From Marinomonas spartinae (GTDB lineage Bacteria; Pseudomonadota; Gammaproteobacteria; Pseudomonadales; Marinomonadaceae): a stretch of DNA of 64,000 nt. A model generated the notes under the pieces. The model was given only the letters and a program-made list of their open reading frames with translations. It was not told the DNA's origin and did no database searches. This document shows positions 56,725 through 64,000 of this stretch, piece by piece. The stretch spans positions 1 to 64,000 of the forward strand of contig NZ_FLOB01000001.1 in the NCBI RefSeq assembly GCF_900089775.1, given 5' to 3'. The stretch's first letter is position 1; each line of letters starts with the position of its first letter. Both the position numbers and the translations under genes were made by a program.

Positions 56725-58264
56725 TGAGTCGCTCTTCCTGCCTTATGAGAGGCAATTCGATATAAAATATACTCCCTTCACCTTTTAGCGAATCGGCCCA
56801 AATTCGTCCTTGATGACGAAGAATAATCTTACGGCAGATAGCCAAGCCCATCCCAGTACCTGGATATTGATCTCGCCCATGTAATCGCTTAAATACTTCG
56901 AATATCTGTTCTGCGTATTCGCTCTCAAAACCAATGCCATTGTCTTGAATCGTCAACAGATACTTGCTTTCTTGCTGCTCCCCGCTAATCACAATCTTAG
57001 GGACCTGATCAGGTTGACGATATTTAATAGCGTTTCCTATCAGGTTTTGCATCACTTGGCGCATCTGGCTGGCATCCACTTCAATACTCATCAAAGGCGA
57101 TACAGTAATCTCAGCCTGACTTTCTTCCAGAGTCAATTGCAAATCCGCACAGACCTCCTCTATCAAAGCGTTTAAATCCGTTTTCTCAAACGAGTTCGCC
57201 ATTGACGTCACTCGGCTATATGATAATAAGCTGTCTAACAAGGTTCGCATGCGTTCCGCCGCATCCACCACATACCCCGAATATTCTTTTCCCTCTGCAG
57301 TGAAGGTCCCATAATCTTCTCCTTGCAATAATCGGGAGAAAGCAATGATTTTGCGCAGCGGCTCCCTTAAATCATGGGAAGCAATAAAGGCAAATTCTTG
57401 TAACTCTCGGTTCGAATTTTCTAGTTCATTATTACGGCTTTCGATAAAACGTTGATATTGTTTGCGTTCACTAATATCCACAATTGTGGCCACAATTTCT
57501 TGGTCAAAACTACCTTCAATCGGGTTTAAACCAATTTCCACAGGTACCTTATGACCATCCAAACAAACACCATAAAGGTCCTTACGATCCCCCATCATTC
57601 TCTTGGTGGGGGCTTTCACATAATTATTTCGATCTACATGATGTTGAGGACGATGCTCCTTTGGAACCAACCCTTCTACGGACAAGCCAACCATCCCTCC
57701 TTCGGGGTAACGAAAAATACTTTCTGCCAAGGTATTAGCCTGAGCAATGGTGCCATCCTTACGCACCACCAACATGCCATTCGGTGCCGACTCAAAAATA
57801 CTTTGCATACGTTGGCGCATCCGATTGGCCGCTTCAATTTCCTGCTCCAATTCTTTTTGGGTCGCTTCTAATTCTGGTGTGAGTTGATCGGCCTGAATCT
57901 GAGGCAGTCCTTGATTTGAGTCGCCAAACAACACCCGACTCAACACCGAACGATAACAATATATAGCGGTTAAACCCGCGATAACAAAAACACAGTTAAG
58001 CAGTAGGTAGACCATCAGCGAAATGGACTCAGAAGCAACAACACTAAGAAAAGAAAGACACGCTTGAGATAGCAAACAGACAGACAACGCCAAATTGCTG
58101 AGTCGAGTGGTTGCAGTTTGCTGTGTGGCCATGACAAAGAAACAAAGCGCAGCAAACACACAAAAAAGACTTAGAATAAGCCCACTAAATAATTGCATCT
58201 GAGGCCACCAAACGGAAGAAGCATGCTCTACCCTATATAACGTCTGTTCCATATAACAATCCAT
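56717..58264 (-). CDS. PAS-domain sensor histidine kinase with membrane N-terminus
   Basis: This 515-residue protein has about three membrane segments (about 23-118), a PAS domain (about 150-270), then a phytochrome-type HisKA box (ASHDLREPLRKIIAFSRLL) and an intact ATPase domain with DNGIGF and GTGMGLAI. The PAS domain may sense a small molecule or redox state; the signal is unknown. Two ATG starts, 58264 and 58252, cannot be separated. It heads the three-gene signalling unit that ends with the GGDEF/EAL protein. Confidence 0.88.
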   Translation of the reverse strand: MDCYMEQTLYRVEHASSVWWPQMQLFSGLILSLFCVFAALCFFVMATQQTATTRLSNLALSVCLLSQACLSFLSVVASESISLMVYLLLNCVFVIAGLTAIYCYRSVLSRVLFGDSNQGLPQIQADQLTPELEATQKELEQEIEAANRMRQRMQSIFESAPNGMLVVRKDGTIAQANTLAESIFRYPEGGMVGLSVEGLVPKEHRPQHHVDRNNYVKAPTKRMMGDRKDLYGVCLDGHKVPVEIGLNPIEGSFDQEIVATIVDISERKQYQRFIESRNNELENSNRELQEFAFIASHDLREPLRKIIAFSRLLQGEDYGTFTAEGKEYSGYVVDAAERMRTLLDSLLSYSRVTSMANSFEKTDLNALIEEVCADLQLTLEESQAEITVSPLMSIEVDASQMRQVMQNLIGNAIKYRQPDQVPKIVISGEQQESKYLLTIQDNGIGFESEYAEQIFEVFKRLHGRDQYPGTGMGLAICRKIILRHQGRIWADSLKGEGSIFYIELPLIRQEERLNE

Positions 58265-58569
58265 TTCTCAAAAAAATAGCCAGAATCCACGGATATAACC
58301 ACCTCTAAGAGGTTCATCGAACCGACCATCTAGCCAATGATCCCTTCCCTTTTTCAGTATAGTCAGGCGTGCGAAAAATACAGTACAGACCGTCCCCAGA
58401 TCAAAAAATAGACCAAAGCCTCAATCAATCCTGACGAAAGGACAGGCAATTCAAAAAATACCACCTTTTAACATACAAACCATTGCCAACAAAGTGCACA
58501 AAATCGATAGAACCAAACTACATAACGCAAGACTTTGTTACATTAGGTTGCTCTATTTTACCACTTAGC

Positions 58570-58609
58570 TTGCCAAGCTTTGGTAAATTGCAACTCGGGT
58601 TAGTATAGA
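58570..58609 (+). promoter_or_regulatory. Candidate promoter and dyad upstream of gtsA
   Basis: TTGGTA (58580-58585) and TATAGA (58604-58609) are 18 bases apart, about 105 bases before gtsA. A dyad with one mismatch, TTGCCAA-GCT-TTGGTAA (58570-58586), overlaps the -35 box, suiting a repressor. It does not match the HexR consensus known from Pseudomonas. The rest of the 450-base gap 58265-58714 shows no gene or clear structure. Confidence 0.4.
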
Positions 58610-58714
58610 AGCGATCCGTTTATCGGCATCTCTATAACTCTCAACGACACATAATAAAGACAAATTACCGAGCAAACCGTTCGGACACCATAACAATAAC
58701 AAAGGTTAATTATC

Positions 58715-59965
58715 ATGAAGAAAATTGCTTTAGGCCTAACCGCAGTTGCACTTTCTCTTGCTGCTACGACCAGCCAAGCTGGCCAGGTAGAAGTACTACA
58801 TTGGTGGACATCCGGTGGTGAAGCGGCCGCTATCGATGTATTGAAACAAGAGATGAAAGAGCAAGGCGATACATGGAAAGACTTTGCTGTCGCAGGCGGT
58901 GGCGGTGAATCTGCTATGACAGTGTTAAAATCTCGCGCTATTGCTGGTAACCCACCTTCTGCCGCACAGATCAAAGGCCCCACCATTCAAGAATGGGGTG
59001 ATCTAGGCTTCCTAGAAAACATCGATGACGTGGCTAAAGCGGGCCATTGGGACAAACTCCTCCCTCCTGTCGTCAGCAAAATCATGAAATACGACGGTCA
59101 TTACGTTGCCGTACCGGTTAACGTTCACCGTGTTAACTGGCTTTGGGCCAACCCTGAAGTCTTCCGCAAAGCGGGCGCCTCCATCCCAACAACATGGGAT
59201 CAATTCTTCGTCGCTGCCGACAAAATCAAAAAAGCAGGCTACATTCCACTGGCTCATGGTGGCCAAGCATGGCAAGACGCCACACTATTTGAAGCCATTG
59301 CCCTATCAGAAGGCACCGACTTCTATAAAGCCGCTTTCGTTGATCTAAAAGACGACGCATTAAAAGGCCCCAAAATGGTTGACGCCTTAACGAAATTCAA
59401 AAAAATGCGTCAATATGTGGATCCTGGCTTCTCTGGTCGTGACTGGAACGTCGCTACTTCTATGGTCATTAATGGCAAAGCGGCCATGCAAATCATGGGA
59501 GACTGGGCCAAAGGCGAATTCACCGCTGCTGGCAAGCGACCAGGTGTCGACTACGTCTGTCTTCCTGCACCAGGCACAAGTGGTCAATTTACCTTTAACA
59601 TTGACTCACTCGCCATGTTTAAAGTCAGCGGCAAAGACACACAAAAAGCACAGCGTGACTTAGCGCGTTTGGTCATGGAGCCAAAATTCCAAGAAGTTTT
59701 TAACTTGAAAAAAGGCTCCATTCCTGTTCGTTTAGGCATGCCTCGTGACAAGTTTGATGCTTGTGCCGATTCCTCTATGGACGCCTTCAATGCCGCCTCG
59801 GCAACAGGTGATCTCGTCCCAAGTATGGCCCACGGCATGGCGGTGAATTCTATGATTCAAGGCGCGATGTTCGATGTCATCACTAACTTCTTCAACAGCG
59901 ATTCAATGACACCCGAGCAAGCAGCAGACAAGCTAGCCCGTTCGGTTAAAGCTGCCAGCATGTAA
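58715..59965 (+). CDS. gtsA: Glucose/mannose-type ABC transporter substrate-binding protein
   Basis: This 416-residue periplasmic protein starts with the signal peptide [22 protein letters not shown]. The mature region shows [32 protein letters not shown] and GDWAKGEF, as in GtsA glucose-binding proteins of Pseudomonas. It begins the gts operon and is followed by a hairpin. The substrate call glucose comes from the family; mannose or another hexose is possible. Confidence 0.9.
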   Translation: MKKIALGLTAVALSLAATTSQAGQVEVLHWWTSGGEAAAIDVLKQEMKEQGDTWKDFAVAGGGGESAMTVLKSRAIAGNPPSAAQIKGPTIQEWGDLGFLENIDDVAKAGHWDKLLPPVVSKIMKYDGHYVAVPVNVHRVNWLWANPEVFRKAGASIPTTWDQFFVAADKIKKAGYIPLAHGGQAWQDATLFEAIALSEGTDFYKAAFVDLKDDALKGPKMVDALTKFKKMRQYVDPGFSGRDWNVATSMVINGKAAMQIMGDWAKGEFTAAGKRPGVDYVCLPAPGTSGQFTFNIDSLAMFKVSGKDTQKAQRDLARLVMEPKFQEVFNLKKGSIPVRLGMPRDKFDACADSSMDAFNAASATGDLVPSMAHGMAVNSMIQGAMFDVITNFFNSDSMTPEQAADKLARSVKAASM

Positions 59966-59977
59966 TTGACTGCTCGT

Positions 59978-60002
59978 GAGGCTAACCGCATCGGTTAGCC
60001 TC
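59978..60002 (+). terminator. Perfect hairpin between gtsA and gtsB
   Basis: GAGGCTAACCG (59978-59988) pairs perfectly with CGGTTAGCCTC (59992-60002) with a CAT loop; a T-rich stretch follows. It may protect the gtsA mRNA or partly terminate transcription, so the binding protein would be made in excess over the membrane parts. Confidence 0.75.
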
Positions 60003-60034
60003 TTTGTTTCTCCCTTTGTCGTGACGTATTAATT

Positions 60035-60958
60035 ATGAATACTAACACTCCCCACTCTGGGTCTAAGTCAGCTCGCCCTTCAGGCTTCAGCCTTACCGAC
60101 TGGATGCCGAAAATCGTCCTGGCCCCTACCATGGTCATCGCCCTTGTCTGTATCTATGGCTACATGATCTGGACGGCCGTGCTCTCTTTCACGAACTCTC
60201 GTATGCTGCCGTCTTATAATTTTGTCGGCTGGGCACAATACGAGCGCCTGTTTAATAACGACCGCTGGATGGTTGCCCTCACTAACTTGGGTATTTTCGG
60301 CAGTTTATTTATTCTGATCTGCTTGTTTTTAGGCGTGATGCTAGCCATTTTTCTCGATCAGAAAATTCGCGCTGAAGGCGTGATCCGTACCATTTATCTT
60401 TACCCTATGGCGATCTCTTTTATCGTCACAGGTACCGCTTGGAAATGGCTATTAAACCCTACCAACGGTATCCAAAAACTGATGATCGATATGGGCTTTG
60501 TCAATTTCAAATTCGACTGGCTCATCAACCCACACATGGTAGTTTACTGTTTGGTCATCGCTGCGGTCTGGCAAGCCTCTGGTTTTGTAATGGCGTTATT
60601 TTTAGCTGGCCTTCGCGGCGTCGACGGCGACCTTATCAAAGCCGCTCATCTGGATGGTGCCAGCACCTTTACCACCTATCGTCGTATTATTTTACCGTCG
60701 CTTAAACCGGTATTTTTCAGCGCCCTGGTCATCCTTGCGCACATCGCAATAAAGAGTTTCGACCTAGTACAAGCGTTAACTAATGGTGGGCCTGGCTATG
60801 CGTCAGACTTGCCGGCAAACTTTATGTATACCTATACCTTCTCGCGTAGCCAAATTGGTATGGGCTCAGCCTCTGCCATGGTCATGCTAGGGTGTATTTT
60901 GGCGATTCTCGTTCCTTATTTGTACTCTGAATTACGAGGTGAGCGCAGTGAAAAATAA
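60035..60958 (+). CDS. gtsB: Glucose-type ABC transporter permease GtsB
   Basis: This 307-residue permease of the MalF class has six membrane segments, starting at about residues 28-52. The EAA-type loop is KAAHLDGASTFTTYRRI. Its last bases overlap the next permease gene. It is the first membrane subunit in the gtsA-B-C-D order known for glucose uptake in Pseudomonas. Confidence 0.9.
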   Translation: MNTNTPHSGSKSARPSGFSLTDWMPKIVLAPTMVIALVCIYGYMIWTAVLSFTNSRMLPSYNFVGWAQYERLFNNDRWMVALTNLGIFGSLFILICLFLGVMLAIFLDQKIRAEGVIRTIYLYPMAISFIVTGTAWKWLLNPTNGIQKLMIDMGFVNFKFDWLINPHMVVYCLVIAAVWQASGFVMALFLAGLRGVDGDLIKAAHLDGASTFTTYRRIILPSLKPVFFSALVILAHIAIKSFDLVQALTNGGPGYASDLPANFMYTYTFSRSQIGMGSASAMVMLGCILAILVPYLYSELRGERSEK

Positions 60959-61832
60959 TGTCGTTGGTCGTAAGACGTCTGGCGTAGATAAAGCCCTACG
61001 CATTGCCTTGTACGCAACATTAATTCTGGTGGCAGGCTTCTATTTGATGCCATTGGTCGTCATGTTGATTACCTCCATGAAAGACGCTGAAGAAGTGCGT
61101 AATGGCACCCTATTGTCTTTGCCCAGTTATATCCACTTCGATTCCTGGGAAAAAGCCTGGTCAAGTGCCTGTACTGGCAGTAGCTGTCATGGGATTTCGC
61201 CCTATTTCATGAACTCCTTTAAAATCGTTATCCCCGCTGTGGCTATATCGACGATTCTTGGAGCCATCAACGGCTACGTCATTTCATTATGGCGCTTCCG
61301 TGGTAGCAACTTATTTTTCGCAGCTTTGCTATTAGGGTGTTTTATCCCTTTCCAAGTGGTGCTCTTACCAATGGCACGCACATTAGGTTGGCTAGGCATC
61401 GCCAGCTCCACCACGGGATTGGTGTTCGTTCACGTGGTGTACGGTGTGGCCTTCACGACACTGTTCTTCCGTAACTTCTACCAATCGATTCCAGGGGAGT
61501 TAATCAAAGCGGCACGTTTGGATGGTGCCGGCTTCTTTACTATTTTCTACCGTATTATTTTACCGGTTTCCACACCCATTATCGTTGTCACCGTGATTTG
61601 GCAATTTACCCAAATCTGGAACGACTTCTTATTCGGTGTGGCTTTCTCTGGCTTTGAATCACAACCTGTGACCGTTGCCTTGAATAATCTAGTTAATACC
61701 AGCTTTGGTGGTAAGGAATACAACGTGGACATGGCCGCTGCCGTCATCGCCGCTTTACCAACGCTTATCGTGTATGTATTTGCAGGAAAATACTTCGTCC
61801 GCGGTCTGACTGCCGGAGCGGTCAAAGGTTAA
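60948..61832 (+). CDS. gtsC: Glucose-type ABC transporter permease GtsC
   Basis: This MalG-type permease has about 294 residues from GTG 60948, which has GAGG about eight bases upstream; a GTG at 60939 is the alternative. Six membrane segments and the EAA loop [17 protein letters not shown] are visible. It ends with [14 protein letters not shown], the common end of this permease class. It overlaps gtsB by 11 bases, so the two are translated together. Confidence 0.88.
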   Translation: MKNNVVGRKTSGVDKALRIALYATLILVAGFYLMPLVVMLITSMKDAEEVRNGTLLSLPSYIHFDSWEKAWSSACTGSSCHGISPYFMNSFKIVIPAVAISTILGAINGYVISLWRFRGSNLFFAALLLGCFIPFQVVLLPMARTLGWLGIASSTTGLVFVHVVYGVAFTTLFFRNFYQSIPGELIKAARLDGAGFFTIFYRIILPVSTPIIVVTVIWQFTQIWNDFLFGVAFSGFESQPVTVALNNLVNTSFGGKEYNVDMAAAVIAALPTLIVYVFAGKYFVRGLTAGAVKG

Positions 61833-61899
61833 GAACGACGCTCGCACTTATTCATTCTTTCACCATGCGAGCGATTCACAGAGAATTTGGAGCAACAAG

Positions 61900-63009
61900 A
61901 TGGCAAACCTAACCATAGACAACGTAAAAAAGAGCTACGGCAAAACAGAAATTTTAAAAGGCATTAACATTGCCATTGAAGCGGGCGAGTTTTTGATTCT
62001 TGTCGGCCCTTCTGGGTGCGGTAAATCCACCCTGATGAATTCCATCGCTGGGCTGGAAGATGTGACCGAAGGTCGCATTCTCATCGCAGACAAAGACGTC
62101 ACCTACACCAGCCCAAAAGATCGCGACATCGCCATGGTGTTTCAATCTTACGCGCTATACCCCAACATGACGGTGGCACAAAACATCTCTTTTGGCTTAG
62201 AAATGCGCAAAGTGCCAAAAGAAGAACGCGATGTGGAAATTCAACGGGTAGCAGAGCTGTTACAGATCAGCCACTTATTGGATCGTAAGCCCGCGCAACT
62301 GTCCGGCGGTCAGCGTCAGCGTGTGGCCATGGGCCGAGCCTTAGCTCGTCGTCCACAACTGTATCTATTTGATGAGCCGTTATCTAACCTAGACGCCAAG
62401 CTGCGCGTAGAAATGCGTACCGAAATCAAAAAGTTACACAAAAAACTTGGCACTACCATCGTCTACGTGACCCATGATCAGATCGAAGCCATGACTCTGG
62501 CCGACCGCATCGCAGTAATGAAAGATGGCGAAGTGCAGCAACTGGGTACACCGCAGGAAATCTACGATAACCCTGCGAACTTATTTGTTGCAGGCTTTAT
62601 GGGTTCTCCAGCGATGAACTTTATACCCTCGAAAATCGTCGAGCAGAACGGTGTACCGATGCTAGAGCTGAGTGCTAATGAAACGACAGCCTTGCCTTTC
62701 CCTAATCCAGACTCATTAAAAGCCCATGTCGGCGAGACGGTACTACTTGGTTTACGCCCTGAAATGATCACCGAACCCCAGCCACACAAGGAAGGCCAAG
62801 CCTTCGTCGTGACCACAGGCATCGAAGTGGAAGTCACCGAGCCAATGGGGGCCGACACCATGATCCTCACGCGTATCAACGACGCCGAGATCAACTGTCG
62901 CTCGAACCCAGCCTACCCAGCCAAACCTGGAGATATCATCAATATGATGTTTGATACCTCCAAAGCCGTGGTATTCGACGCGAAGTCAGGCAGGCGCTTA
63001 GACGTTTAA
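61900..63009 (+). CDS. gtsD: Glucose-type ABC transporter ATP-binding protein
   Basis: This is a MalK-type ATPase of 369 residues. Motifs are [44 protein letters not shown] and [14 protein letters not shown], with a C-terminal TOBE domain (about 240-365). It supplies energy to GtsA-B-C and is the last gene before a strong terminator. Confidence 0.92.
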   Translation: MANLTIDNVKKSYGKTEILKGINIAIEAGEFLILVGPSGCGKSTLMNSIAGLEDVTEGRILIADKDVTYTSPKDRDIAMVFQSYALYPNMTVAQNISFGLEMRKVPKEERDVEIQRVAELLQISHLLDRKPAQLSGGQRQRVAMGRALARRPQLYLFDEPLSNLDAKLRVEMRTEIKKLHKKLGTTIVYVTHDQIEAMTLADRIAVMKDGEVQQLGTPQEIYDNPANLFVAGFMGSPAMNFIPSKIVEQNGVPMLELSANETTALPFPNPDSLKAHVGETVLLGLRPEMITEPQPHKEGQAFVVTTGIEVEVTEPMGADTMILTRINDAEINCRSNPAYPAKPGDIINMMFDTSKAVVFDAKSGRRLDV

Positions 63010-63042
63010 CCAACCTATATAAGGGACCCAGTCATTGTATTT

Positions 63043-63066
63043 GCCAACCTTCGGGTTGGCTTTTTT
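63043..63066 (+). terminator. Terminator of the gts operon
   Basis: GCCAACC and GGTTGGC pair with a TTCG loop, followed by six T residues. This is a textbook intrinsic terminator 34 bases after gtsD. Confidence 0.95.
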
Positions 63067-63196
63067 ATAGCGTGACGGTGCATTAACAAGACCTTTCATT
63101 TACAAGAGAAAGAGGCAAACTTTTCACACAAACTCTCGAACTTATCATCGATATAAGCTACCTTTCTGGCAAGCGAAAACTCAAAGGAATGGCTAA

Positions 63197-64000
63197 ATGA
63201 AACAGTATCGTCGATCTCTTAATTATTTCCTGATCAGCCTGCTTACCCTCGTCATGGTAGGTTGTGCAAGCCTTGCACCTACACCACCAGAAAAACCCGA
63301 TTGGCAGCCGGGCAAGATCTATCATCTGACCATTTTACACACCAACGACCACCACGGTCGCTTCTGGCAGAATGAGCAAGGCGAATATGGCTTAGCCGCC
63401 CGCAAAACTCTCATCGACAATATTCGCGAAGAAGTGGCGCTAAACGATGGTTACACCATGTTGCTATCCGGCGGCGACATCAATACCGGCGTTCCAGAGT
63501 CCGATTTGCAAGACGCTGAGCCCGATTTTCTCGGTATGCGCATGCTTCAATACGATGCCATGGCCATAGGAAATCATGAGTTCGATAATCCCCGAGCGGT
63601 ACTGGAGCAACAGCAAAAATGGGCAGGCTTCCCCTTCCTCTCCGCCAACATTATCGATAAAAAAACAGGCAAGCCACTGTTTCAGGCCTATAAAATTTTC
63701 AAGGAAGGGGACCTAAAAGTTGCCGTCGTTGGATTCACCACAGACGATACCGCCAAGCTTGGCAATCCAGAATATCTCAAAGGCTTGGAGATCAAATCCC
63801 CCATTGAAGTGGCCAAAACCTTGATCCCAAAACTGCGTAAACAGGCGGATCTTATTATCGCCATCACTCACATGGGCCATTATAAAAATGGCAATCATGG
63901 CGGTAATGCACCTGGTGACGCGTCCTTGGCTAGGGCGGTACCCGGCATTGACGTGATTGTCGGCGGACACTCTCAAAACCCTTTATTCAAACCTGACGTG
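63197..64000 (+). CDS. 5'-nucleotidase/UshA-like metallophosphatase lipoprotein, truncated by the window edge
   Basis: The frame is open to the last base, giving 268 residues of an enzyme that is normally about 550. The N-terminus has a hydrophobic segment ending in MVGC, a lipobox, so the mature protein is likely lipid-anchored. Metal-binding motifs of the calcineurin-type phosphatase domain are visible: HTNDHHGRF, SGGDINTG, IGNHEFDNP, ITHMGHY and VGGHS. The C-terminal nucleotide-binding half is outside the window. It starts at ATG 63197, after AAGGAA. Confidence 0.88.
   Translation, partial: MKQYRRSLNYFLISLLTLVMVGCASLAPTPPEKPDWQPGKIYHLTILHTNDHHGRFWQNEQGEYGLAARKTLIDNIREEVALNDGYTMLLSGGDINTGVPESDLQDAEPDFLGMRMLQYDAMAIGNHEFDNPRAVLEQQQKWAGFPFLSANIIDKKTGKPLFQAYKIFKEGDLKVAVVGFTTDDTAKLGNPEYLKGLEIKSPIEVAKTLIPKLRKQADLIIAITHMGHYKNGNHGGNAPGDASLARAVPGIDVIVGGHSQNPLFKPDV

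Noticed and set aside
58600..58986. A 128-codon minus-strand frame over the gtsA start
   Set aside because: It is antisense to the gtsA signal peptide and promoter region.

Overview
The window looks like chromosomal DNA of a marine gammaproteobacterium of the Oceanospirillales, most like Marinomonas. This rests on familiar protein sequences and conserved gene orders (ftsY-ftsE-ftsX-rpoH, tkt-epd-pgk-fba, metX-metW, rdgB-hemW, gshB-tonB), a 16S rRNA 5' part with a gammaproteobacterial leader and boxA, and osmolyte, polyamine and sugar transporters. No CRISPR array, insertion sequence, prophage or integrase was found. The species call is inference.

Layout. 1-970: the 5' third of a 16S rRNA gene on the minus strand, its leader and a strong rRNA-type promoter. 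970-5060: a polyamine-type ABC transporter operon (potD-A-B-C-like). 5185-8555: serA, trmA and mtnN. 8548-12281: two overlapping genes that look like a divergent LuxP/LuxQ periplasmic-sensor pair, followed by and overlapping mtnN. 12506-12590: tRNA-Leu(UAG). 12751-18464: central carbon genes tkt, epd, pgk and fba, all minus strand. 18701-20833: metK behind a leader with two mutually exclusive hairpins, then rsmE. 20962-25228: a TolC/OmpA pair, an unlisted 38-codon membrane peptide, gshB and a tonB-like gene. 25312-29402: rpoH, ftsX, ftsE, ftsY. 29575-37474: an inactive M16-like protein, rsmD, a chemoreceptor, metX, metW, rdgB and hemW. 37804-42869: a BCCT osmolyte transporter, a probable manganese riboswitch with a GDT1-type exporter, and a CBS/nucleotidyltransferase protein paired with a DnaQ-like exonuclease. 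42927-52089: an alpha-glucoside uptake and hydrolysis operon (aglE-F-G-K-A), its LacI-type regulator and a fructokinase. 52374-58264: two signalling modules, an OmpR-type response regulator with its histidine kinase, and a PAS histidine kinase, a single-domain receiver and a REC-GGDEF-EAL protein. 58715-63009: a glucose-type ABC transporter (gtsA-D). The window ends inside a 5'-nucleotidase-like lipoprotein gene.

How the parts fit together. The two sugar importers, fructokinase and glycolytic/pentose phosphate enzymes suggest growth on alpha-glucosides (sucrose is a good candidate) and on glucose. SAM metabolism appears as metK, metX/W and mtnN. MtnN makes S-ribosylhomocysteine, the precursor of AI-2, and its gene lies directly downstream of the LuxP/LuxQ-like pair. 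In that pair the kinase and both receiver domains have lost their recognisable catalytic residues and the ligand pocket is changed, so it may be a repurposed sensor. That pair and the metK leader are the most interesting parts of the window.
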